The notes beneath the pieces are model-generated. The model made no database searches, was not told the origin of the DNA, and saw only the letters and a list, made by a program, of their open reading frames with translations. 31,399 nucleotides of DNA from JAZNQL01 sp045531205 (GTDB lineage Bacteria > Bacillota > Clostridia > UMGS1883 > UMGS1540). The stretch's first letter is position 1. Every line of letters begins with the position of its first letter. The stretch spans positions 1 to 31,399 of the forward strand of contig JAZSDN010000045.1 in the NCBI GenBank assembly GCA_045531205.1, in the 5' to 3' direction. The translations under genes were made by a program, and so were the position numbers. Below, piece after piece: positions 23,593-31,399 of the stretch.

Positions 23593-25674
23593 ATGGCAAA
23601 AAATTTAGTAATAGTGGAATCACCGGCTAAAGCAAAAACTATTAAAAAATATCTTGGACGCAATTACGAGGTAACTGCATCTATGGGACACCTTCGTGAT
23701 TTACCAAAAAGTCAGCTTGGTGTAGATATAGAAAAAGGCTTTGAGCCTAAGTATATTGCAATACGCGGTAAGGGCGACCTTATAAATTCGCTTAAAAAAG
23801 AGGCGAAGAGTGCGGGAAAAGTATTCCTTGCAACTGACCCTGACCGAGAAGGAGAAGCAATAAGCTGGCATCTTGCACAGATTCTTGACATAGACCCTGA
23901 TTCAAAATGCCGTATAAAATTTAACGAAATTACAGAAACAGCTTTGAAAAATGCAGTAAAGCAACCCGAAGCTATTGATATGAATCTTGTTAATGCACAG
24001 CAGGCAAGAAGAATTTTAGACAGAATAGTGGGTTATAAATTAAGTCCCCTTTTATGGAAAAAGGTTAAAAAGGGTTTAAGTGCGGGAAGAGTTCAGTCTG
24101 CCGTAACTGCCATAATTGTTGACAGAGAAAAGGAAATAGAAGACTTTAAAGCAGAAGAATACTGGACAATAAGCGTTGATTTATCAAAAACGGGCGCAAA
24201 ACAGACCTTTTCTGCACGTTTTTACGGGATAGCAGGAAAGAAGGTTAATATAAAAAGTAAAGAACAGGCAGACCAAATTTTAGCTAAATTAAACGATTCG
24301 GATTTTATAGTTAAAAGCGTAAAGCCCGGGAAGAAGACAAAAACCCCTGCACCTCCCTTTACTACAAGTACAATGCAGCAGGAAGCTTCAAGAAGATTAA
24401 ACTTCACTTCAAAAAGAACAATGGCTGCAGCACAGGCATTGTATGAAGGTGTTGATGTTAAGGGACACGGCACAGTCGGTCTTATAACCTATATGCGTAC
24501 CGATTCACTTCGTATTTCAGCAGAAGCTATGCAAAACGCAAGAGGATTTATAGCATCAAAGTATGGAAACGAATATGTTCCTTCCTCTGCAAGATTATAT
24601 AAAAGCAAGTCGTCTGCACAGGATGCGCATGAAGCAATAAGACCTACAGATGTTACTATTACACCGGAGGTTGTACGTGACAGCGTAAGTGCTGACCAGT
24701 ACAAGCTTTATAAACTTATATGGGACAGATTTATATCAAGCCAGATGTCTTCGGCTGTTTATAATACTTTGAGTACAGAAATTGAAGCATCGGGCAATAT
24801 TTTCCGTGCGGCATTCTCAAAACAGGAGTTTGCAGGATTTGAATGTGTGTATGCAACAGCAAATGACGAAGAAGACGAAGTTGTAAATAAGTCGCTTCCG
24901 TCAATTGTGGAAGGCGAAAAGCTTGCATGCCATAAAATAAATCCCAATCAGTGCTTTACAGAGCCTCCCGCACGATATACAGAAGGTTCTCTTATTAAAG
25001 CAATGGAAGAAAAGGGAATAGGAAGACCGAGTACCTATGCACCTACAATAACTCTTATTACTACAAGAGGATATGTTGAAAGAGAAAAGAAGACTTTAAA
25101 ACCTACTCCTTTGGGTGTAGTAGTTACAGAGCTTATGAAGGAATACTTTGCAAACATTGTTGATGTTGAGTTTACTGCTGATATGGAGCAGGAGCTTGAC
25201 GTTATTGAAGATGGCAATGTAGAATGGGCAAATGTACTTGATAAATTTTACGGACCGTTTGAAAAGCTGCTTTCGGATGCCGAACAGGTAATAAGCAAGG
25301 TAAAAGTTGCAGATGAAGAGTCTGATGAAATATGCGAAAAATGCGGCAGAACAATGGTTTATAAAATGGGACGCTACGGCAAGTTTTTAGCGTGTCCCGG
25401 ATTTCCTGAATGCCGTAATACAAAGGCGATAATAAAAGAAACAGGTGTTACCTGCCCTAAATGTGGCGGCAAGGTAATAGAACGTAAATCGCAAAAGGGT
25501 AAAAAGTATTTTGTTTGCGAAAATAATCCTAAATGCGATACAATATTGTGGGATATGCCTGTGCAGGAAACCTGTCCTGTATGCGGAAGTCTTATGAGTA
25601 TAAAAATTTTCAGAGGAAGAAAAGTAAAAAGCTGTTCCAACAGGGACTGCGGAAAATCAGAATCAAATGAATAA
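23593..25674 (+). CDS. topA: DNA topoisomerase I
   Basis: Type IA topoisomerase that relaxes negative supercoils. The 693-residue protein begins with the Toprim domain (LVIVESPAKAKTI, and the acidic motif TDPDREGEAI at 81-90). The active-site tyrosine is Tyr300 in GLITYMRTDS. GRPSTYAPTI and the FTADMEQELD segment follow. The C terminus has three zinc ribbons of the four-cysteine type: CEKC, CPKC and CPVC, from about residue 580 to the end. CTGGAGG is a strong ribosome binding site. The stop overlaps the trmFO start by 8 bp. Confidence 0.98.
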   Translation: MAKNLVIVESPAKAKTIKKYLGRNYEVTASMGHLRDLPKSQLGVDIEKGFEPKYIAIRGKGDLINSLKKEAKSAGKVFLATDPDREGEAISWHLAQILDIDPDSKCRIKFNEITETALKNAVKQPEAIDMNLVNAQQARRILDRIVGYKLSPLLWKKVKKGLSAGRVQSAVTAIIVDREKEIEDFKAEEYWTISVDLSKTGAKQTFSARFYGIAGKKVNIKSKEQADQILAKLNDSDFIVKSVKPGKKTKTPAPPFTTSTMQQEASRRLNFTSKRTMAAAQALYEGVDVKGHGTVGLITYMRTDSLRISAEAMQNARGFIASKYGNEYVPSSARLYKSKSSAQDAHEAIRPTDVTITPEVVRDSVSADQYKLYKLIWDRFISSQMSSAVYNTLSTEIEASGNIFRAAFSKQEFAGFECVYATANDEEDEVVNKSLPSIVEGEKLACHKINPNQCFTEPPARYTEGSLIKAMEEKGIGRPSTYAPTITLITTRGYVEREKKTLKPTPLGVVVTELMKEYFANIVDVEFTADMEQELDVIEDGNVEWANVLDKFYGPFEKLLSDAEQVISKVKVADEESDEICEKCGRTMVYKMGRYGKFLACPGFPECRNTKAIIKETGVTCPKCGGKVIERKSQKGKKYFVCENNPKCDTILWDMPVQETCPVCGSLMSIKIFRGRKVKSCSNRDCGKSESNE

Positions 25675-26971
25675 TAAAATTAAAGTTATAGGGGGCGGCC
25701 TTGCAGGATGTGAAGCGGCGTATGCGGCGGCACAAAGAGGTGCAAAGGTTACTCTTTATGATATGAAACCAAAAAAATTCAGCAAAGCACATTCAAACGA
25801 CAATCTTTGCGAGCTTGTATGCAGTAACTCTTTAAAAGCAGAAAGAGTGGAAAGTGCAGGCGGGCTGTTAAAAAAGGAAATGGAGCATTTTGGCTCTTTG
25901 GTATGTGAGTGCGCTTATAAAACGCGTGTACCCGCAGGGGGAGCACTTGCAGTTGACAGAGAGGAATTTGCCTCTTTGGTAACAAAAAAGATAACCGAAC
26001 ACGAAAATATTGAGGTTATAAGAGAAGAAGTGACAAAAATCCCTGAAGACGAAATTATAATTTTGGCACCTGGTCCTTTGGTAGAAGGGGAACTTGCCGA
26101 CGAGATAAACAAGTTAACGGGGAATTACTTAAGCTTTTTTGATGCCGCGGCACCCATAATTGAAAAAGACAGCGTAGATATGGAAAACGCATTTTTCGGT
26201 GCAAGGTACAACAGAGGGGGAGACGATTATATAAACTGTCCCTTAACCCGTGAAGAATATGAGCTTTTTTATGAGGCAATTATATCGGCAGAGAAAGCTC
26301 CTTTGCACGAGGATGTTGATAAGCTTACTGTTTTTGAAGGCTGTATGCCTATAGAGGTAATGGCATCGAGAGGACACGATACTATGCTTTACGGGCCGTT
26401 AAAGCCTGTTGGAATATATGACCCGAAAACAGATAAAAGACCCTTTGCGGTTGTTCAGCTTCGACAGGACAACAAAGAGGGAACTCTGTTTAATATGGTG
26501 GGATTTCAGACTAATCTGAAATTTGGAGAACAAAAAAGAGTTTTTTCTATGATACCTGCCCTTAAAAATGCTGAATTTGCACGTTTTGGAGTAATGCACC
26601 GCAATAGCTTTATAAATTCTCCGGAGGTTTTGGAGGCAGACTTTTCGCTTACGAAAAATAAAAACATTTTCTTTGCAGGACAGATAACCGGAGTAGAAGG
26701 ATACATAGAATCGGCAGCATCGGGAATAATGGCGGGAATAAATGCGGTAAGACGCATAAAGGGAGAAGAAACTTTAGTGCTCCCTTGGGAAACTATGATA
26801 GGAGCACTTTCAAGATACATTTCAGGCTCAGCAATATCGGATTTTCAGCCTATGAGCTCAAACTTTGGAATACTTCCGTCACTGGAAAACAGAATTCGCG
26901 ATAAAAAAGAACGCTATGGAAAAATGGCGGAGCGTTCTCTTGAAATTTTACAAACTATTGGGAGAGGATAA
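25667..26971 (+). CDS. trmFO: Folate-dependent tRNA (uracil-54-C5)-methyltransferase TrmFO
   Basis: TrmFO makes ribothymidine 54 in the T-loop of tRNA, using methylenetetrahydrofolate as carbon donor and reduced FAD. It is typical of Firmicutes and replaces the S-adenosylmethionine enzyme TrmA. The 434-residue protein has the FAD-binding start IKVIGGGLAGCEAAYAAA (5-22) and the LCELVCSNSLKAE segment near 47. Later regions include ARYNRGGDDYINCPL, GCMPIEVMASRG and FFAGQITGVEGYIESAASG. Topoisomerase I and trmFO are neighbours in many Firmicutes. The pgsA start lies 1 bp after its stop. Confidence 0.97.
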   Translation: MNNKIKVIGGGLAGCEAAYAAAQRGAKVTLYDMKPKKFSKAHSNDNLCELVCSNSLKAERVESAGGLLKKEMEHFGSLVCECAYKTRVPAGGALAVDREEFASLVTKKITEHENIEVIREEVTKIPEDEIIILAPGPLVEGELADEINKLTGNYLSFFDAAAPIIEKDSVDMENAFFGARYNRGGDDYINCPLTREEYELFYEAIISAEKAPLHEDVDKLTVFEGCMPIEVMASRGHDTMLYGPLKPVGIYDPKTDKRPFAVVQLRQDNKEGTLFNMVGFQTNLKFGEQKRVFSMIPALKNAEFARFGVMHRNSFINSPEVLEADFSLTKNKNIFFAGQITGVEGYIESAASGIMAGINAVRRIKGEETLVLPWETMIGALSRYISGSAISDFQPMSSNFGILPSLENRIRDKKERYGKMAERSLEILQTIGRG

Positions 26972-26972
26972 A

Positions 26973-27539
26973 ATGCTAAAGAGATTCAAAGGTGAATTTT
27001 TTTCAATACCGAATATTTTAAGCTATGTAAGAATAGTACTTATACCTGTATTTGCGATATTTTATATGCAGGGTTCATACTATAAGGCCTTGACAGTACT
27101 TATTCTTTCTGCTCTGACAGATATTATTGACGGCAAAATAGCAAGACATTTTGGTATGATTACCGATTTCGGGAAAATAATTGACCCTATTGCAGATAAG
27201 CTTACGCAGATAACGGTTTTTGTTTTTGTTGCATTAAGATATGAAATAGTAATTTTACCACTTAGTCTGCTTGTTATAAAAGAAGCTTGTATGCTGGTTT
27301 GCAGTTGTATACTTATAAAAAGAATAGATAAAGTAAACAGTGCTATGTGGTATGGTAAGGTATGCACCGTAATACTTTATGCTTCATTTATGTTTATGCT
27401 GATATTCCCCAATGCATCAGAAACAGTGGTAGGTGCTGTAATGGTATTCTGCTCTGTGGTTATTTTAGCAACAATGTTTTTATACGGCTCATGGTTTTTG
27501 AAAATTCTGGCAGAACATAAAAGCCAGCTTGAAAAGTAG
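26973..27539 (+). CDS. pgsA: CDP-alcohol phosphatidyltransferase, probably phosphatidylglycerophosphate synthase
   Basis: The enzyme transfers a phosphatidyl group from CDP-diacylglycerol to an alcohol, most likely glycerol 3-phosphate for phosphatidylglycerol synthesis. It is an integral membrane protein with several hydrophobic segments in 188 residues. The full CDP-alcohol signature is present: Asp50, Asp53-Gly54, Ala57-Arg58, Gly67, Asp71 and Asp75. The ATG at 26973 with GAGAGG just upstream is preferred; a longer frame from 26865 lies inside trmFO. The opening FFSIPNILSYVRIVLIP is typical of PgsA. Cardiolipin synthase of the same superfamily is an alternative. Confidence 0.88.
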   Translation: MLKRFKGEFFSIPNILSYVRIVLIPVFAIFYMQGSYYKALTVLILSALTDIIDGKIARHFGMITDFGKIIDPIADKLTQITVFVFVALRYEIVILPLSLLVIKEACMLVCSCILIKRIDKVNSAMWYGKVCTVILYASFMFMLIFPNASETVVGAVMVFCSVVILATMFLYGSWFLKILAEHKSQLEK

Positions 27540-27547
27540 AGGTTACT

Positions 27548-28330
27548 ATGTTACATATTACATACATTCTGTTAAGTATAATATTATCTGCTCTTACGGT
27601 ATATTTTACTTCGTTTAATCCTTTTTTGATAATAGTATTTTTTGCAGCATATTTTGTAGGCTTGGTTTTGTTGCATATAATAGTTTTAGGTGTGGCAGGA
27701 CTTTTTGTAAACGGAGAAAAAGAGTTCAGCACATTTGTGCAAACTTTTCTTGTTGTTTCGTTAAAGCTTGCAACTGATATTCTTGGTATAAGAATTCGCA
27801 CCGAAGGGTTTGAAAAACTGCCAGAACACAGCAAGTTTTTACTTGTGTCAAATCACAGAAGCTTTCTTGACCCCATAATAGGAATAATATGTTTTAAAAA
27901 ATACAAAATTTCATACATAGCAAAAAAAGAGCTTATAAATGCTCCGTTTATTACAGGTTATATGAAACGTATGAATTTTATGTGGCTTGACAGAGACGAT
28001 GCAAGAGCTGCAATTAAAACAATAAATGATGCGGCACAGCTTATAGCGGAAGGGAATCAGGCTGTTGCAATATACCCTGAAGGTACCCGTCATACAGGAG
28101 ATGGAATACTAGAGCTTAAGCATGGTTCATTTAAAATTGCTTTAAAAGCGAAATCAGGACTTGCGGTAACCGTTATACAAAACACCGATAAGGTTTTTAA
28201 AAGATTTCCGTTCAGGACAACAAATGTCCATATAAAATGTGCAGGATATATAAGTGCAGAAGAAGTACAGAATATGACAAGTGCCCAGCTTGCCCAGAAA
28301 GCAACAGAGCTGATGCTTGCCAATTTATAA
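27548..28330 (+). CDS. plsC: 1-acyl-sn-glycerol-3-phosphate acyltransferase (PlsC family)
   Basis: Acylates lysophosphatidic acid to phosphatidic acid, the step supplying CDP-diacylglycerol synthesis and so functionally upstream of the neighbouring pgsA. The 260-residue protein has two N-terminal hydrophobic segments (about 1-53). The acyltransferase motif HX4D follows as His103 and Asp108 in SNHRSFLDP, and the phosphate-binding EGTR at 178-181 in YPEGTRHTG. AGAGG precedes the ATG, 8 bp after pgsA. It closes the uvrC-topA-trmFO-pgsA-plsC run. Other PLSBC-family acyltransferases are possible but context favours PlsC. Confidence 0.92.
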   Translation: MLHITYILLSIILSALTVYFTSFNPFLIIVFFAAYFVGLVLLHIIVLGVAGLFVNGEKEFSTFVQTFLVVSLKLATDILGIRIRTEGFEKLPEHSKFLLVSNHRSFLDPIIGIICFKKYKISYIAKKELINAPFITGYMKRMNFMWLDRDDARAAIKTINDAAQLIAEGNQAVAIYPEGTRHTGDGILELKHGSFKIALKAKSGLAVTVIQNTDKVFKRFPFRTTNVHIKCAGYISAEEVQNMTSAQLAQKATELMLANL

Positions 28331-28343
28331 AATACATATATTT

Positions 28344-28377
28344 AACAGCGTGTTCAGAAAATCACACGCTGTTTTTT
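28344..28377 (+). terminator. Intrinsic terminator after plsC
   Basis: A perfect 10-bp stem (28344-28353 with 28364-28373) closes a 10-base loop and runs into a T-tract to 28377. Confidence 0.88.
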
Positions 28378-28410
28378 AAAAAAATATATAAATAAATTTA
28401 ACAAAAAAAC

Positions 28411-28439
28411 TTGACAATGCTAAAACGTTTTAGTATAAT
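28411..28439 (+). promoter_or_regulatory. Consensus promoter of the three-repeat secreted protein
   Basis: TTGACA (28411-28416) and TATAAT (28434-28439) are both perfect, with a 17-base spacer, placing the start about 23 bases before the translation start. The spacer is largely filled by a palindrome, listed separately. Confidence 0.88.
28420..28433 (+). promoter_or_regulatory. Perfect 14-bp palindrome, LacI-family type operator
   Basis: CTAAAACGTTTTAG is a perfect palindrome with the central CG typical of LacI/GalR-family operators, and it ends exactly at the -10 hexamer. A protein bound here would cover the core promoter. It differs from the usual CcpA cre consensus at the outer positions, so a dedicated sugar-responsive repressor is more likely. 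No such regulator gene is in the window. Confidence 0.7.
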
Positions 28440-28468
28440 ATTTGTATACTAAAAAAGGAGAGATGAAA

Positions 28469-30829
28469 ATGAAAAAGCTTTTATCACTTATATGCGTGTT
28501 TGCAATATTGGCAACATGTGTAAGCATTCCTGCAGTATTTGCGGGCGAAGAAACAGACTATTATCACGTTGAAAGATTCGAAAAAGACGCATTTATCGAA
28601 ATTACCGATGCTCTTATTGAATTAAGTGATGGCGAAGAATACGAACATACACTTAACATTCCTCTTGGATGGAGTTGGTTCTGTACAGTAGGAAAGGGTG
28701 CTGCGTGGGTTCACAATCCTGCAGACAGTATGGAACCTGCTTGCATAAGATCAACACTTCAGGAAATAGAGGGAACTACATACTTAAGAAGAACAGGAAC
28801 AGACGTTGCTGTAACAAAAATGGTTGATATTGAACCAGGGTACAAGTATACTCTTACATCAACAGCATTTTCAACAAATACAACTGCGGCAGCACAGTCA
28901 TCTTTAGCATACTTTTTATATCATAAAACCGAAGATGGCGAATACATCGAAATTAACGAATATCTTAAATCTGTTAAGATGTCAACTCTTAAAGGTACAA
29001 ACCAGGCAGTAAAATACGATGCTTCAAAACCAACAAACGAAGAAATTTACTTCAATGAAACCGCAGATGCAAGAAGCGCACAGCTCAGCATAGATTTTGA
29101 AGTAACAGATGCATCAGTAAATGCAATCATGGTAGCTATAGGCGGATTTGGCGGTGGAAGCAACTCACGTAACTTTGCAGTATGGCACGAAGGTTTTGAA
29201 CTTGCACAGAATGAAGAAGTTGATTTAATTCCTAACCTTCCTACTTATTATGCAGAAACATTTACTGCAGATTATGTAGAAAAAGAAATTACACTTAACG
29301 GTGAGTGGAGTGGAGAAGCTATCACTTATAAAGCTACACATCAGCTTCCAAGCGAAGAGTGGACAGTTGAAAAGTATGAAGATGGAACATCCGATTATCA
29401 GATTAAAACCTACATTGAAAAAGAAACAATTGTTGGTCAAAGCACAACAGCAGTAACCAAAGAACCTTTCTATCAGATAAAGGGTTCTGCTATGAGACTG
29501 GCAAGATATGTTGATATTGAACCCGGCTATGAATATACACTTGATGTTGATGCAACAGCCTTCCTTAGCAATGGTGTATGGTCAACAGCACATGTTTACC
29601 TCTATCATAAAAATGAAGATGGTACTTACACACCTATTAATGAATATTTAAATGCTAATAATTTCCAGAAAACTCTTGAAACTGTAAAATTCAGAGGAAC
29701 AGCAGGTTATGATATGGGAACTTACGCTGAATCAATAAGATATGCTGCAGGTAATGGCGCTTACGACATTCCTGTATCAGTAGCATTCAGCATTACAGAT
29801 CCCAACGTAAATGCGGTTAAAATAACTTTAGGCGGAAGAGCAAATAAGGAAGTATGGCCCACAGCCGGTGTATATTATTTCGGATACAGAATAATACAGG
29901 GCGAAAAGGTTGAAATGCTTAAAAATGATAAGCCTCCTTTCCTTACACTTGAAACTGTTGGAGAATCAAAGGTTGTAAGATATATTCCTTTGGCAGATAA
30001 AGAAACTGCTCCCGAAGTTATAGCAACCGAAACAATTCCCTTGGTTCCCGAAACTTATACAGTAGATGCACAGTGGGGCGGATACACTCACCCATTAACT
30101 ATTCCTACAGGTTGGGGATGGAAGGCTACCGGCAGAAACTCTTGGTGTGATAAAACTACAGCAAACAGACTTAGAGTTGTTTCACAGGGAAGCAATAAAA
30201 TCACAGTTATTACTGGTGGTGACGTTGCTCTTACAAAGTATGTAGATAACATTGTACCAGGGTTTACATATACAATATCAAGTACAATCTATACTTTATC
30301 TAGCAAACCAAACTCCGGTGTAACATTAGAAGCATGGCTCTGCAATAAAGACGAAAATGGCAACTACACAATCCTTAGCGAAAAACCTGCTACTTTTGCA
30401 GCATTACCCAAAGACCTTACTTTAGGATCAGAGATTGCAACAGGTCTTGGTGCAATGAAGGCTACAGACATTACTGTAAGCATTGATGCAAATATTAGTA
30501 ATGCAAATGCAATTCTGGTTGCTTTTTCGGGAAGAAACAATTACTCAGGTACTTCTGAAGCTATTGCAACCCGTGGATTCAAAGTAACAAAGATTCCGGA
30601 AGATAAAAATGCTCCTACAATAGTAATAGCAGCATACACAGTTGATGAAGACGGTTTTTCAAAGCTTGAAGAAGTTGCAATCACAAAGAACAAAAAAACA
30701 GCAGAAGGATATTATGAAGCCCCCTACAATTTAGATTTGTCGGGACTTACAGGTACAGTTAAGGTTAAAGCATTTGCATTAAACCTTGGGAAAATACCTC
30801 CTGTTGCAAAAACGTTAATTATTCAGTAA
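28469..30829 (+). CDS. Large secreted protein with three internal repeats, function unknown
   Basis: I do not recognise a named family. The ATG at 28469 has AAAGGAG at the right distance; ATG 28463 is too close to it. The 786-residue protein has a signal peptide (cleavage probably after VFA, near residue 25). Three degenerate repeats of roughly 180-210 residues follow at about 58-247, 272-478 and 530-708. Each carries a VD-x-EPGY-x-YTL type motif (119, 348, 592), a YHK-x-EDG-x-Y type motif (150, 378, 624) and an N-A-hydrophobic-x-VA-hydrophobic-GG type strand (about 215, 445, 680). The pattern suggests beta-sandwich, perhaps carbohydrate-binding, modules. No catalytic signature, sortase motif or SLH domain is seen. 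The last 70 residues resemble the end of the transglutaminase-like protein. It has its own strong promoter and terminator. Confidence 0.85.
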   Translation: MKKLLSLICVFAILATCVSIPAVFAGEETDYYHVERFEKDAFIEITDALIELSDGEEYEHTLNIPLGWSWFCTVGKGAAWVHNPADSMEPACIRSTLQEIEGTTYLRRTGTDVAVTKMVDIEPGYKYTLTSTAFSTNTTAAAQSSLAYFLYHKTEDGEYIEINEYLKSVKMSTLKGTNQAVKYDASKPTNEEIYFNETADARSAQLSIDFEVTDASVNAIMVAIGGFGGGSNSRNFAVWHEGFELAQNEEVDLIPNLPTYYAETFTADYVEKEITLNGEWSGEAITYKATHQLPSEEWTVEKYEDGTSDYQIKTYIEKETIVGQSTTAVTKEPFYQIKGSAMRLARYVDIEPGYEYTLDVDATAFLSNGVWSTAHVYLYHKNEDGTYTPINEYLNANNFQKTLETVKFRGTAGYDMGTYAESIRYAAGNGAYDIPVSVAFSITDPNVNAVKITLGGRANKEVWPTAGVYYFGYRIIQGEKVEMLKNDKPPFLTLETVGESKVVRYIPLADKETAPEVIATETIPLVPETYTVDAQWGGYTHPLTIPTGWGWKATGRNSWCDKTTANRLRVVSQGSNKITVITGGDVALTKYVDNIVPGFTYTISSTIYTLSSKPNSGVTLEAWLCNKDENGNYTILSEKPATFAALPKDLTLGSEIATGLGAMKATDITVSIDANISNANAILVAFSGRNNYSGTSEAIATRGFKVTKIPEDKNAPTIVIAAYTVDEDGFSKLEEVAITKNKKTAEGYYEAPYNLDLSGLTGTVKVKAFALNLGKIPPVAKTLIIQ

Positions 30830-30861
30830 AGAATATAAAAATTTAAAAGGGTATTTATTAT

Positions 30862-30892
30862 ACAGAGTGTCCAAAAGGACACTCTGTTTTTT
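30862..30892 (+). terminator. Intrinsic terminator after the three-repeat protein gene
   Basis: A perfect 11-bp stem pairs 30862-30872 with 30877-30887 around an AAAA loop, followed by T residues to 30892. It is the strongest terminator in the window. Confidence 0.92.
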
Positions 30893-31011
30893 ATTGGTCT
30901 ATGTGACGATAAAAAACGCAAAAAAATGCGAATTGCCTATAGAAATACCTTTGTGCATATATTAAAATATAATATATAAAACTGTATAAATCGGTTTTAA
31001 AAAATTGCAAA

Positions 31012-31126
31012 CTGAATGTTAGATTTGCCGAAAAAACATTTTAAGCTTTCCTTCTCAAAAAATCCAGAGCCTGCAGGCTTACTAGATAAAATGAAAAGTT
31101 TCGGCAAACAAATTCTGACATTTTAG
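31012..31126. repeat. Imperfect inverted repeat 1 with internal palindrome
   Basis: Left arm 31012-31042 and right arm 31088-31126 are imperfect reverse complements. The core TTTGCCGAAA (31024-31033) matches TTTCGGCAAA (31099-31108) exactly, CATTTT (31037-31042) matches AAAATG (31088-31093), and the outer TGAATGT-type ends also align with small gaps. The loop contains the perfect 12-bp palindrome AGCCTGCAGGCT (31068-31079). Confidence 0.6.
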
Positions 31127-31239
31127 TTGCAAGAATTTAGCAAATAAAATATTATTCTACCTTATAAAGGTGCTTGCTAGTTTCTTTCTCCTTGCAACAG
31201 CTAACACCAATTTGCTAAATAATAAAAGTAAGCTTGCAA
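31127..31239. repeat. Imperfect inverted repeat 2
   Basis: TTGCAAG (31127-31133) and TTTAGCAAAT (31136-31145) are mirrored by ATTTGCTAAA (31210-31219) and CTTGCAA (31233-31239). A small hairpin ACCTT-ATA-AAGGT lies inside at 31159-31171. TTGCAA also occurs at 31005-31010, and CTTGCAA at 31191-31197. Confidence 0.55.
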
Positions 31240-31373
31240 ATGGCTCTAAAATAAAAATATAGGTAGTGTAAAGTAAAAATGAAAGACTAGCATAACAATT
31301 TCACAAAATATCGGTGATTTTCGCCCGAAAGCTTGTAAATGCTCGTCTGCGATTAGTCAAGGGTAAAAATGAA

Positions 31374-31387
31374 CGTGCTAAAGCACG
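31374..31387 (-). repeat. Short GC-rich hairpin near the right edge
   Basis: CGTGC (31374-31378) and GCACG (31383-31387) pair around TAAA. On the minus strand the hairpin is followed by TTCATTTTT, so it could be a weak terminator for a leftward gene outside the window. The window ends 12 bases later, so the element may be cut off. Confidence 0.35.
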
Positions 31388-31399
31388 CCCTATGACAAA

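Larger units (their letters stand above)
30893..31399. other. AT-rich gene-free region with inverted repeats
   Basis: No open frame with a plausible start site or recognisable product was found on either strand. The sequence is AT-rich, with several inverted repeats listed separately and an 11-base direct repeat (GTAAAAATGAA at 31273-31283 and 31363-31373). It may be a decayed mobile element, a structured RNA or a spacer before genes beyond the right edge. Confidence 0.5.

Noticed and set aside
26865..26972. Upstream extension of pgsA inside trmFO
   Set aside because: The extra residues do not resemble PgsA N termini, and the ATG at 26973 has a proper ribosome binding site.
28331..28468. Possible CcpA cre site at the palindrome
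   Set aside because: The outer bases C and G of the palindrome differ from the TG/CA ends of the cre consensus, so a different LacI-family protein is more likely.
30893..31399. CRISPR array or tRNA in the right-end region
   Set aside because: The repeats are inverted and not regularly spaced, and no cloverleaf with a T-loop GTTCGA-type sequence was found.

Overview
The window is an AT-rich bacterial chromosome segment that reads as ordinary core genome of an anaerobic, endospore-forming Firmicute, most likely an uncultured or little-studied member of the Clostridia. Three things point there: a sporulation gene (spoIIR), a ferredoxin-dependent indolepyruvate oxidoreductase (iorAB), and trmFO with a clostridial-type HPr. 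Genes are tightly packed, many overlap by 4-16 bp, and most blocks end in clear intrinsic terminators. No rRNA, tRNA, CRISPR array, phage gene or intact insertion sequence was recognised.

Layout. (1) Bases 203-5297, minus strand: a housekeeping operon ligA-ttcA-galU-ispE-spoIIR, with a TTTACA/TAAAAT promoter upstream of ligA. spoIIR sits behind a strong hairpin that buries its ribosome binding site. A long palindromic element follows it and may act as its terminator. (2) 5446-8861, plus strand, divergent from ligA: an SGNH hydrolase with a GxDLY-type region, then iorA and iorB, closed by a terminator. (3) 9031-14077: the arginine operon argC-argJ-argB-argD-argF, with a good promoter and one candidate ARG box. 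It covers acetylglutamyl phosphate to citrulline and contains no argG, argH or carAB. (4) 14144-15679: a secreted transglutaminase-like protein. (5) 15841-19065: a polar amino acid ABC transporter (binding protein, permease, ATPase) with a second, CE2-like SGNH hydrolase as last gene. (6) 19149-20491: a Ppx/GppA phosphatase and trmL. (7) 20573-21241: yceD and rpmF behind a consensus sigma-A promoter. (8) 21374-21643: HPr with its own promoter and terminator. (9) 21695-28330: uvrC-topA-trmFO-pgsA-plsC, covering DNA repair, DNA topology, tRNA modification and phospholipid synthesis. (10) 28469-30829: a large secreted protein of unknown function built from three repeats, behind a perfect consensus promoter whose spacer holds a perfect 14-bp LacI-type palindrome. 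(11) 30893-31399: a gene-free, AT-rich stretch full of nested inverted repeats.

The parts most likely to be new are in regulation and in the secreted proteins: the hairpin over the spoIIR ribosome binding site, the operator-like palindrome controlling the three-repeat protein, and a roughly 70-residue C-terminal module that the three-repeat protein appears to share with the transglutaminase-like protein. No clearly novel enzyme or defence system was found.
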